Origin: a virus
IMG/VR virus record: IMGVR_UViG_3300020466_000336
Location: 1-43,132 of that record
DNA length: 43,132 nucleotides
Direction: 5' to 3' (one strand)
Positions 1 to 5,760 of the stretch are shown here, piece after piece. The number at the start of each line of letters is the position of its first letter. The stretch's first letter is position 1. The notes beneath the pieces are model-generated. The model saw nothing but the letters and a program-made list of their open reading frames with translations, had not been told where the DNA came from and searched no databases. A program made the translations under genes and the position numbers.

Positions 1-1050
1 ATGGCGAGTATTGTCGCGCGCCCGAGAAAGTCGGGCACAGTATATCAGGCCAAGATACGCATCAAGCGAGACGGGAAGATTGTCTGGCAGGAGTCCGAGA
101 CCTTCAGCAAGCGGGCCCTGGCGAAGGAATGGGCTGCCCGACGCGAAGTCGAGCTGCGCGCGCCTGGCGTGCTTGAACGTCTGACCCACGTGGGGCTGAC
201 CATCCGGACGGTGCTGGAGTGGTACCTCGAGGACTTCGACGGCGCGACCCAGTTTGGCCGCACGAAGCTGTCGCATATCAACTTTCTGATGGGGCAGCCG
301 ATTGCCGACCTCGATGCGATCGCGCTGACCTCTCGCCAGGTCCTGGCCCATCTGCGGGAGAGGCGGCAGACTGCATCCGCGGCGACGGTGAACAACGACG
401 TGATCTGGCTGAGCAATGCCTTCCGGTCGGCCCGGGTGGACCGTGGAGCGCCTGTGAATTCTCAGGCCCTGGACGACGCGGCATACCTGGCGCGGAAGGA
501 GAGATTGATCGGCAAATCCAAGGAGCGCAACCGCCGGCCGACCATGGACGAACTCGAGCGCCTTGTGCGCTACTTCCAAGCGCAGCGTCGGAACAAAATT
601 CCGATGGTCGATATTATCGGCTTCGCGATTTTTTCCACCCGGCGCCAGGAGGAAATTTGCGAGATTCGGCGCAGCGATATGACCAATGGTGGCGTGTGGG
701 TGCGGGATATGAAGCACCCGACTGAGAAGAAGGATACCTTCGTCTTTCTGCCTGAGCGCGCCCAGGCGATCGCTGACCGACAGCCGGCCGGCGACGTGGT
801 GTTTCCCTACAATTCGAAGAGCGTGTCGGCGGCGTTCACCAAGGCATGCAGGTACCTTGGCATCGAGGACCTGAGATTCCACGACTTGCGCCATGAAGGG
901 ATCAGCTACCAGTTCGAACTCGGCAAACAGATCCCCGAAGTGGCCATGATATCCGGCCACCGGTCCTGGGCGAGCCTCAAGCGGTATGCCCACATTCGGG
1001 AAATGGAGGATCGGTATGCGAACTGTGAGCTGTTCAGCCATTGCAGCTAG
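1..1050 (+). CDS. int: Tyrosine recombinase integrase
   Basis: Site-specific recombinase expected to integrate and excise the prophage. The 349-residue product carries the tyrosine recombinase catalytic set in order: R215 in STRRQEEICEIR, the HDLRH box at 294-298, H320 with W323 in SGHRSW, and the nucleophile Y329 in LKRYAH. The N-terminal third (about 1-180) fits an arm/core DNA-binding region with a SAM-like domain. The first base of the window is the A of its ATG, so its promoter, ribosome site and any attL lie outside. Its 3' end overlaps the opposing PrtN-like gene by 17 bases, so the two transcripts converge. The family call is secure; the exact attachment site is unknown. Confidence 0.95.
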   Translation: MASIVARPRKSGTVYQAKIRIKRDGKIVWQESETFSKRALAKEWAARREVELRAPGVLERLTHVGLTIRTVLEWYLEDFDGATQFGRTKLSHINFLMGQPIADLDAIALTSRQVLAHLRERRQTASAATVNNDVIWLSNAFRSARVDRGAPVNSQALDDAAYLARKERLIGKSKERNRRPTMDELERLVRYFQAQRRNKIPMVDIIGFAIFSTRRQEEICEIRRSDMTNGGVWVRDMKHPTEKKDTFVFLPERAQAIADRQPAGDVVFPYNSKSVSAAFTKACRYLGIEDLRFHDLRHEGISYQFELGKQIPEVAMISGHRSWASLKRYAHIREMEDRYANCELFSHCS

Positions 1051-1342
1051 CACCTGTCGTTCGTGGCGCATGCTTGGGATCACGGTGCTGGGCTGCTTGA
1101 ATGCGACGCCAATCCGTCCTCGCTTGCTCCTTAACTTGATCAAGGTACTTCGCAAGGTCTGTTGCCGCGACCAGCCATGGTGATTTCTGAGAGCCGGCAC
1201 GATAGGCAGGCACTGGAAGTGTTTGCTTGCGAGCGCGTGTGCTTGCCTCGGCCGCGGACAAGCCCAGGTACTTGGGTGCCACTTGATCGAGCGGTATCTC
1301 GCCGGTTTCAAATTCCGCCATGAGAAGCCACAGGGTATTCAT
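1034..1342 (-). CDS. PrtN-family transcriptional activator / excisionase-like protein
   Basis: The 102-residue protein begins MNTLWLLMAEFETGEIPLDQ and continues with a small winged-helix-like region and an ATDLAKYLDQ segment. This is the pattern of the pyocin activator PrtN family (PF11112). Known members activate pyocin genes, and prophage homologues often sit next to integrases. Here it is the last gene of the leftward operon and ends inside the 3' end of int. An AlpA/excisionase-like role in prophage excision, or control of late genes, is therefore plausible but inferred. Its ATG overlaps the upstream stop as ATGA, so it is probably translationally coupled. Confidence 0.75.
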   Translation of the reverse strand: MNTLWLLMAEFETGEIPLDQVAPKYLGLSAAEASTRARKQTLPVPAYRAGSQKSPWLVAATDLAKYLDQVKEQARTDWRRIQAAQHRDPKHAPRTTGASCNG

Positions 1343-1776
1343 ATCGATTGCGGACCCCCCAAGATTGCGGCCTTTGCGGCGTTAGCGGCGGAATTTTCGA
1401 TAGAGTCTGCCTGGTCTATCCGATGCAGAGGCGGCGGCACGATGTCATTGAATGCCATCCGCGCCGCCTGGGTGATTGCTGCCCAACGGAGTATCCGGTT
1501 CGGGTGCGTATGTCCGCCTTCCTCCTGCCAGAGGGCTTCCTGCATGTACTCTCTGGCGACGAATGGATGCGTGCGATCTTTGCAGTGAATGCTGCACTCG
1601 ATCCACTCATGCACCAGTCCGCCACCGAGGATTGCGATCCGGGTCTTGCTGTAGCGGATATTCATGCCGCAGAAAGCATCCTGCTCATTGAGCTTCTGCA
1701 AAATCATATCGATTTGGCGTGGCTGCGCGGTCGGCTCTGGCGAGTCCAAGCTGGTGGTTTCGTGCTGATCAGCCAT
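1339..1776 (-). CDS. Hypothetical protein of the leftward recombination operon
   Basis: Product of 145 residues starting at MADQHETTSLDS. I do not recognise the family. An acidic, polar N-terminus (about 25 residues) precedes a folded-looking region with Cys and His (FCGMNIRY, ECSIHCKDRTHPF) and helical stretches (REYMQEALWQEEGG, WAAITQAARMAF). A longer reading frame extends to 1878, but those extra residues overlap the upstream gene and look unlike a protein start. The chosen ATG overlaps the upstream stop by a few bases. Position behind a PDDEXK exonuclease suggests an accessory recombination protein, but it does not resemble RecT, Erf or Red-beta. Confidence 0.7.
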   Translation of the reverse strand: MADQHETTSLDSPEPTAQPRQIDMILQKLNEQDAFCGMNIRYSKTRIAILGGGLVHEWIECSIHCKDRTHPFVAREYMQEALWQEEGGHTHPNRILRWAAITQAARMAFNDIVPPPLHRIDQADSIENSAANAAKAAILGGPQSI

Positions 1777-2038
1777 TTGAGGCCTCCGTATCTCGAAAGC
1801 GCAGCACAACCTGTGCGAACTGTATTTCGGTCGCCACTTCCAGGGCTTCCTCCAGGGCGTCGAACAGCGGCTGCGCATCTTTCACGTCCGTGACGTTATC
1901 TCGAACCAGCATTGCCGCGGCCAAGATAACTGCACCCATCACCTGTTCTGGGGGCAGATCGAGACCGTCGCCCAGTTCGGCAAGCTCCGCGACGTAACTA
2001 CGGATTCGAGGCTGTAGCAGGGTGAGATTGCTCATCAT
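1769..2038 (-). CDS. Small hypothetical helical protein
   Basis: About 89 residues (MMSNLTLLQPRIRSYVAELA...), predominantly helical and acidic, with no recognised domain. The start is the first of two consecutive ATGs at 2038. It overlaps the stop of the exonuclease gene as ATGA, which favours translational coupling and argues against the longer frame that begins at 2104. It sits between the exonuclease and the 145-residue gene, so all four leftward genes are read from one transcript. Function unknown. Confidence 0.65.
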   Translation of the reverse strand: MMSNLTLLQPRIRSYVAELAELGDGLDLPPEQVMGAVILAAAMLVRDNVTDVKDAQPLFDALEEALEVATEIQFAQVVLRFRDTEASNG

Positions 2039-2880
2039 TGCATCTTCCTGGCCCAGCTCGGTGGGCACAGCACGGCCGGGCCGCGACCTGTGCGCGGGGG
2101 CCAATCGCCGGTCGACAATCCAGTCGCAATAACATCCAGGCCGCGGCGGTTCTCGTGCCGCCCGAGGTTGATAAACGCTTGGTCAAGCACAAAAAGTTCT
2201 GCGACGTAGGGCGGGTCCTTCTCCTGCGCAATGAAGATGAAAGGCTTCTCGCCTGGCTCGTCCGCGTGAAGCGCTGCTTCTCCGTCAAGGTAGTGTGCCG
2301 CCGATTGGTGGTAGCCGTACTTCATAATCTCGCGCACGAAACCGGCAGGAGAAGAGTCAATTGTGGTTTTGTAGTCCACCAAGTACCTGGGCGTGCGATA
2401 GTCGGGTCGATATTTCAGCAGCAGGCCAGTGCGCGCATCCGTCCAGAAGCCAGATACTTCGGATTCCCCGCCTTTCAGAGCTTCGGCAATCCATGGATGC
2501 TCGCGGGCCGCGTCAGCCATCCGTTCGGCTAGGTCACGCCGCTTCTGGTCAATCACCAGTTTCCCGGCGGCTTTGGCTTCTTGAACCTTCCCAGCAAGTT
2601 TCTGCGTTTTGCCCCAGTCTCCCAGTGCAACACCTTTGGGCAAGGTGAAGTACTCCGAGTCGAACAGGTCAGGCTCCAAGATCACCTTGTGCACCAATGA
2701 ACCAAAGGCCATCGATTCGGTCTCGGTTCGTTCGGGTCGATCCGGGTTGATGTAGGCGTGCCAGAACCGCTGCGGCGAAGTGCTCGCCAGCTTGATTTGC
2801 GATGATGACCACCCTTCCCAAGCGTGGTAATCGGCATTGCTGATTTGCTTAAAACCGGTGATTAATTCGGTCTGGGCCAT
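2035..2880 (-). CDS. PDDEXK-superfamily exonuclease (RecE/DUF3799-like)
   Basis: The 281-residue protein begins with the conserved ITGFKQISNADYHAWEGWSSSQ type of start and AFGSLVHKVILEP motif seen in the RecE C-terminal/DUF3799 PDDEXK family. Candidate catalytic residues are E141, D160 in KYRPD, and D169-Y-K171 in VDYKTT, giving the E...D...DxK pattern. Family members are 5'-3' double-strand exonucleases that work with a single-strand annealing partner. No recognisable annealase lies next to it, so the partner is either an unknown operon protein or a host function. The gene starts 26 bases downstream of the PL -10 box and leads the leftward operon. Confidence 0.88.
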   Translation of the reverse strand: MAQTELITGFKQISNADYHAWEGWSSSQIKLASTSPQRFWHAYINPDRPERTETESMAFGSLVHKVILEPDLFDSEYFTLPKGVALGDWGKTQKLAGKVQEAKAAGKLVIDQKRRDLAERMADAAREHPWIAEALKGGESEVSGFWTDARTGLLLKYRPDYRTPRYLVDYKTTIDSSPAGFVREIMKYGYHQSAAHYLDGEAALHADEPGEKPFIFIAQEKDPPYVAELFVLDQAFINLGRHENRRGLDVIATGLSTGDWPPRTGRGPAVLCPPSWARKMQ

Positions 2881-2905
2881 GGCACGTTCCCCCTAACGTG
2901 CCCAG

Positions 2906-2935
2906 ATAGTAGAACTATAGGTTATGCACTGTCAA
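2906..2935 (-). promoter_or_regulatory. Leftward promoter PL with embedded operator
   Basis: Read on the minus strand, a perfect TTGACA -35 (2935-2930) is followed by an 18-base spacer and a TACTAT -10 (2911-2906). It points at the exonuclease operon whose ATG is at 2880. The spacer and -10 contain the element CATAACCTATAGTTCTA at 2926-2910. This closely matches an element in the same position within PR, so it is probably the repressor operator OL. Confidence 0.75.
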
Positions 2936-3008
2936 CAATTATGAGTTATACTCGAATCTGAGCCGTGTGATTTTTGTCAAGCTTTTTGTGCTGCGCTACA
3001 GGGTGTGA

Positions 3009-3038
3009 TTGACAGCCCAGTTGTTGCGGGATTTTAAT
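3009..3038 (+). promoter_or_regulatory. Candidate rightward promoter upstream of small ORF
   Basis: TTGACA at 3009-3014, an 18-base spacer, and TTTAAT (five of six consensus bases) at 3033-3038. A purine-rich AGGAAAGGA lies at 3052-3060, directly before a seven-codon mini-ORF (MAVSYAN, ATG at 3061). The start of the 68-residue frame lies at 3074. Transcription from here would run toward the 3' end of the repressor gene. Confidence 0.45.
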
Positions 3039-3073
3039 ACATTGCCAAGGCAGGAAAGGAATGGCTGTTTCGT

Positions 3074-3280
3074 ATGCTAATTAATGACGATAACAGGCCG
3101 GATACGGGTCGGGTTTTGTTGAGGCGGGTGATCGAAACGAAAGACCGCACGCGCATTGAGAGGGTCTTCGAAATGCTGGTGGTTGCTCTTAACGCCCCGG
3201 CTCGCGTTTTGCGACCATCGCGCGCATCTGAGTCTCAAGAGCCGCCTGTACATCGGGGGACAGGCGGTCCCACAGAGTAA
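3074..3280 (+). CDS. Possible small ORF convergent with the repressor
   Basis: A 68-residue frame (MLINDDNRPDTGRVLLRRVI...) downstream of a good-looking promoter and a purine-rich ribosome site. The first 45 residues have believable helical composition. The last third overlaps the repressor gene antisense from 3189 onward and looks like random coding. It may be a real small protein, or the transcript may serve as antisense RNA to the repressor. No family recognised. Confidence 0.3.
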   Translation: MLINDDNRPDTGRVLLRRVIETKDRTRIERVFEMLVVALNAPARVLRPSRASESQEPPVHRGTGGPTE

Positions 3281-3560
3281 GCAAGGGGTGCTGGGCGCCT
3301 TCGGGGGCTTGTGCCGCCGCATCAGATGCTAGGCGGGGTCCGCGGCCGGTCATCAGGTATTCAAAGCCCAGTCCGTAGCGATCTGCGATTTCCAGGCAGC
3401 GGGCGAGCTCTGGCAGCGTAATGCCGTCGAGCCACTTTTTCGCTGCCTGGTAGCTAACGCCAAAGTCTCTGCCCACGGCTGTGTAGCGCCCGCGTTTCTC
3501 GGCCGAGGGATAATTGAGTTCGTCCAGCCTGGCGTGCAGCCTGCTCGCAAACGCCATCAT
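3189..3560 (-). CDS. Phage repressor (XRE-type HTH)
   Basis: A 123-residue protein from the first of two ATGs at 3560, preceded on the minus strand by AAAAGAAA. Residues about 25-46 form a helix-turn-helix (VGRDFGVSYQAAKKWLDG). The C-terminal part is short, helical and lacks any S24/LexA-type protease domain. Induction therefore may not use RecA-mediated autocleavage. Its recognition helix VSYQAAKKW is close to VTYQAVRKW in the divergent Cro-like protein, so both should bind the same operators. A longer frame to 3680 would run through PR and its own promoter and is unlikely. Confidence 0.85.
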   Translation of the reverse strand: MMAFASRLHARLDELNYPSAEKRGRYTAVGRDFGVSYQAAKKWLDGITLPELARCLEIADRYGLGFEYLMTGRGPRLASDAAAQAPEGAQHPLLTLWDRLSPDVQAALETQMRAMVAKREPGR

Positions 3561-3596
3561 GGCGATTTCTTTTTGCGTATGTCTAGACACGGATGC

Positions 3597-3625
3597 ACTA
3601 TCCCTGATAACTCCTGAATTGTCAG
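3597..3625 (-). promoter_or_regulatory. Repressor promoter (PRM-like)
   Basis: On the minus strand, CTGACA (3625-3620) and GATAGT (3602-3597) are separated by 17 bases and precede the repressor ATG at 3560 by a short leader. It sits back to back with PR, five bases away, giving the usual divergent lysogeny-switch geometry. Confidence 0.55.
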
Positions 3626-3629
3626 TTGC

Positions 3630-3658
3630 TTTACAAACATAACCTAGGGTTCTAGTAT
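3630..3658 (+). promoter_or_regulatory. Rightward early promoter PR with embedded operator
   Basis: TTTACA at 3630-3635, a 17-base spacer, and TAGTAT at 3653-3658, reading toward the Cro-like gene. The region 3638-3658 differs from the corresponding 21 bases of PL at only three positions. It contains the inverted repeat AACC-TAG-GGTT at 3641-3651. A bound repressor would cover the spacer and -10. A further AACT/AGTT pair brackets 3609-3627 between PR and the repressor promoter. Confidence 0.7.
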
Positions 3659-3694
3659 AGCCCACAAAATTAGTAAGCAAAGGGGCTATTTCAC

Positions 3695-3943
3695 GTGCTG
3701 ACCGAGGCGATCAAAGTACTTGGACTTCAATCCGTTGCACAGGCCTGTGGTGTGACTTACCAGGCCGTGCGCAAGTGGGAGGATCGTGGATTTCCTCGGA
3801 CAGAGTGGACTGGCGAAACGGAGCACGCCAAGCGAATCGAAGCGCTCAGTCGTGCTCGTCACGCCGAGGACCCCGGTATTCCGGTATTTGAGGCTCCTGA
3901 CCTCATGCAGCACGCCAGGTCCTTGGACGCAGTAGCAAATTAG
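3695..3943 (+). CDS. Cro-like / YdaS-type HTH regulator
   Basis: An 82-residue protein with a GTG start, preceded by AAAGGGG nine bases upstream. The N-terminal HTH (SVAQACGVTYQAVRKWEDRG, about residues 13-32) with FPRTEW after it follows the Cro/YdaS pattern. The tail is short and acidic. It is the first gene of PR, divergent from the repressor, so the expected job is to shut down repressor synthesis and set the lytic state. The call is from position and HTH similarity. Confidence 0.8.
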   Translation: MLTEAIKVLGLQSVAQACGVTYQAVRKWEDRGFPRTEWTGETEHAKRIEALSRARHAEDPGIPVFEAPDLMQHARSLDAVAN

Positions 3944-3962
3944 ATCACGGGGAGGGGTTGCT

Positions 3963-4022
3963 GTGCATGGGGCTCGCGCACGATCTGTCGTCCATCGGCT
4001 AGAGGGGGGGGCCGCGCAATGA
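3963..4022 (+). CDS. Possible 19-codon leader ORF before the replication gene
   Basis: A GTG-started frame reading VHGARARSVVHRLEGGAAQ, behind a strong GGGGAGGGG ribosome site. Its TGA overlaps the ATG of the replication gene (ATGA). It may only serve to deliver ribosomes to the next gene. No homology can be claimed for so short a peptide. Confidence 0.3.
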   Translation: MHGARARSVVHRLEGGAAQ

Positions 4023-4837
4023 AATGGTACAAGCACTACGCTGACGCACACGATAACAATTCCCTGACGAAGGTGAGGATGCGCTATGGCGCCGACGGCT
4101 ATGCCATTTACTGGTATTGCCTGGAACTCATTGCCGGGGATCTGGGCACCACCGAAGAGATCAACTTTGAACTGGCGCACGATGCCGAAGTGATCGGGTT
4201 CAATCTCAAAGTTGATAGTAGTCGTGTCGAAGAGATTATGCGATACATCGTGAATTTAGGGCTGTTCGAGAACAACGAGGGCACCATTTCCTGTATCAAA
4301 CTCGCCAAATATCTGGACAAAAAGACCACGCGAAATAAGCGTATACACCAGATAATTGACGCGGCCAATGCGCTTCAAGGTGATGGGGGCGACTGTCCGC
4401 GACTGTCGGGGACAGTCCCGGACAACTCCGGACGGTCCCCCGACAGCGGGAGTTATCCACAGGGGCGCCCACCTGTCCGCGACAAAGAGTCAATTGTCGC
4501 GGACAAATCGCAGTATGTCCCCGACGGTCCCCCGACTGTCCGGACATGTCCGGATTTGTCGCCGCTAGATACAGATACAGATACAGATACAGATACTCTC
4601 CCTGATCCTGTCGGATCAGGGAGAGAGAGAGCACCCGCTCCCGTGAAATATCCGCTACCTCTGGATTTCACCGTTTCCGATTCAATGCGGCAATGGGCAG
4701 CCGATCGAGGCATCAACGAGGTCGAAATTCAAATGGAAACGGAAAAATTTATGGACCACCACCGCGCCAAGGGAGAGCCGTGTGCGGACTGGGAGTCGCA
4801 GTGGCGCATGTGGATGCACCGATTTATCGAACGCTGA
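4019..4837 (+). CDS. Phage replication protein with origin inside its gene
   Basis: A 272-residue protein. Residues 1-105 (MKWYKHYADAHDNNSLTKVR..., YGADGYAIYWYCLELIAGD) match the Lin1244/Lin1753/DUF4373-type N-terminal domain found in phage replication initiators. Residues about 122-205 are a disordered linker whose codons are built from GTCC/GGAC repeats, ending in a DTDTDTDTDT run. Residues 210-272 (LPLDFTVSDSMRQWAADRG... WESQWRMWMHRF) resemble the DnaT/phage primosomal C-terminal segment. Like lambda O, it probably binds iterons within its own gene and recruits host helicase. No phage helicase or loader is seen nearby, so host DnaB/DnaC-type functions are implied. Confidence 0.78.
   Translation: MKWYKHYADAHDNNSLTKVRMRYGADGYAIYWYCLELIAGDLGTTEEINFELAHDAEVIGFNLKVDSSRVEEIMRYIVNLGLFENNEGTISCIKLAKYLDKKTTRNKRIHQIIDAANALQGDGGDCPRLSGTVPDNSGRSPDSGSYPQGRPPVRDKESIVADKSQYVPDGPPTVRTCPDLSPLDTDTDTDTDTLPDPVGSGRERAPAPVKYPLPLDFTVSDSMRQWAADRGINEVEIQMETEKFMDHHRAKGEPCADWESQWRMWMHRFIER
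4394..4556 (+). repeat. Iteron array, TGTCCgcGAC family
   Basis: About ten copies of a 10-11 base unit in both orientations: TGTCCGCGAC (4394), TGTCGGGGACA (4404), AGTCCCGGACA (4414), ACTCCGGACG (4425), GGTCCCCCGACA (4434), TGTCCGCGACA (4474), TGTCGCGGACA (4495), TGTCCCCGAC (4516), GGTCCCCCGAC (4526), the palindrome TGTCCGGACA (4537) and TGTCCGGATT (4547). The copies at 4474-4485 and 4494-4505 form a 12-base perfect inverted repeat with an 8-base spacer. Confidence 0.75.
4453..4461 (+). promoter_or_regulatory. Consensus DnaA box
   Basis: TTATCCACA, the perfect bacterial DnaA box, lies between the two iteron clusters. A single chance match is possible, but the location within the array supports a DnaA-assisted origin. 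Confidence 0.65.
4567..4596 (+). repeat. Five tandem AGATAC hexamers
   Basis: Five perfect AGATAC copies with lower GC than the surroundings, encoding the DTDTDTDTDT run. It could be the strand-opening element of the origin, or merely a slippage-prone microsatellite. Because the unit is six bases, length change would keep the reading frame. Confidence 0.7.
4597..4624 (+). other. 12-bp perfect hairpin next to iterons
   Basis: TCTCCCTGATCC (4597-4608) pairs perfectly with GGATCAGGGAGA (4613-4624) across a TGTC tetraloop. It is inside the coding region and has no T-tract, so it is not a terminator. A primosome-assembly or single-strand initiation structure is a reasonable guess. Confidence 0.7.
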
Positions 4838-4849
4838 AAGGAGTGATCA

Positions 4850-5176
4850 GTGAGCAAAACGACGGTTGAAGGCGCTTTGCGCAGGATCGAAGTAGCCCCC
4901 GAGCACAGCCCTGTTGCGGTATTTCTCCACCCGCAGGAGGGGTATCTGGAGACCATGTTCGCGGACTCCATGCACACCCAGAACCTCATTGAGCAGGCCG
5001 GGGATGACCTCGTCGGTGAATATACATCCCGCGACTTTCGCTTCACCGAAGAGCAGTTGGTTGACACTCTCCGGGGTGCCGCAATGCGAGCGCCGGCGGC
5101 GGACAGCGTGTTGTATCTCGGCATCAAGCGCCGGGCCAGACGTGAATCCCGGGCAGCACAGGCGCAAGCCCGATGA
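4850..5176 (+). CDS. Hypothetical early phage protein
   Basis: A 108-residue protein with a GTG start seven bases after AAAGGAG. I do not recognise it. It has an alpha/beta-looking N-terminal half (VEGALRRIEVAPEHSPVAVF) and a very basic tail rich in Arg and Ala (GIKRRARRESRAAQAQAR) that could touch nucleic acid. Its stop overlaps the next ATG as ATGA, so expression is coupled to the dNTP hydrolase-like gene. Confidence 0.7.
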   Translation: MSKTTVEGALRRIEVAPEHSPVAVFLHPQEGYLETMFADSMHTQNLIEQAGDDLVGEYTSRDFRFTEEQLVDTLRGAAMRAPAADSVLYLGIKRRARRESRAAQAQAR

Positions 5177-5760
5177 GCGCAGGCGGCAAGAGAGGCGACG
5201 ACCAGGCCGGGTCCGCGCTCCGTTACAGCGATGGCAAGCCGCGCTTTGATCTGATCCCGGTGCGAGTGTGGTTGCATCGGTGGGGTGCTGCGTTCAAAGA
5301 GCAGAACCTCGGCATACTTCACGGCATGATGATTGACCTGCGTGACTTTCAAGAGGGGGATAATCAGGCGCTGCGAAATAGTCTGGTGAACATGCAGCCG
5401 TCGGATTGGATGTCGACAGTGGCAGTCCTCGAGTACGGTGCGACGAAGTACGACGCCTGGAATTGGGCCAAAGGCATGGCATGGTCGAAGTGCATCGGCA
5501 GTGCGCTGCGCCACGCATACAACCTGCTCGACGGTCGCTCGACGGACAGTGAGTCCGGGCTATCGAACATTGGGCATATCGGTGCGAACTTTGTGTTTCT
5601 CGACTGGTATGCAGAGTACTGGCGCCCTGGCGATGATCGACCGCCAATTGCTCAGGCAGAAGGCTGCAAGCCCACCTTCTCTGTGAAAGATGCACTCCTA
5701 CCCGTGATGGCGATGCCGAGGTTTGATGCATACTCACAGCGAGTTGCGAGCGATGAGTGA
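5173..5760 (+). CDS. dATP/dGTP diphosphohydrolase-like protein (DUF5664 type)
   Basis: A 195-residue protein whose signature stretches are RYSDGKPRFDLIP, AVLEYGATKYDAWNW, ALRHAYNLLDG and DSESGLSNIGHIGANFVFL. These match the DUF5664 family (PF18909), an all-helical MazG-related fold annotated as dATP/dGTP diphosphohydrolase N-terminal domain. Acidic residues in EYGATKYD and DSESG plus the His residues would hold the metal. Expected function is trimming dNTP pools during phage replication. Relatives (MazZ) serve 2-aminoadenine genomes, but no PurZ or matching polymerase is present here. The gene is coupled at both ends to its neighbours by overlaps. Confidence 0.75.
   Translation: MSAGGKRGDDQAGSALRYSDGKPRFDLIPVRVWLHRWGAAFKEQNLGILHGMMIDLRDFQEGDNQALRNSLVNMQPSDWMSTVAVLEYGATKYDAWNWAKGMAWSKCIGSALRHAYNLLDGRSTDSESGLSNIGHIGANFVFLDWYAEYWRPGDDRPPIAQAEGCKPTFSVKDALLPVMAMPRFDAYSQRVASDE

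Larger units (their letters stand above)
4391..4624 (+). other. ori: Candidate phage origin of replication
   Basis: A composite structure in the linker part of the replication gene. In order it has GTCC/GGAC iterons on the left, a perfect DnaA box, a second iteron cluster, five AGATAC hexamers of lower GC, and a perfect 12-bp hairpin. The order iterons, AT-richer direct repeats, then stem-loop inside an initiator gene parallels lambda ori within gene O. Function is inferred from architecture. Confidence 0.65.

Noticed and set aside
3686-4180. 164-residue minus-strand frame across Cro and the start of the replication gene
   Set aside because: It would run antisense through the early PR transcript, overlaps recognised HTH coding, and has no recognisable domain.
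5173-5760. Evidence for a 2-aminoadenine (Z) genome
   Set aside because: Only a DUF5664-type protein is present; there is no PurZ, DatZ or dedicated polymerase in the window.
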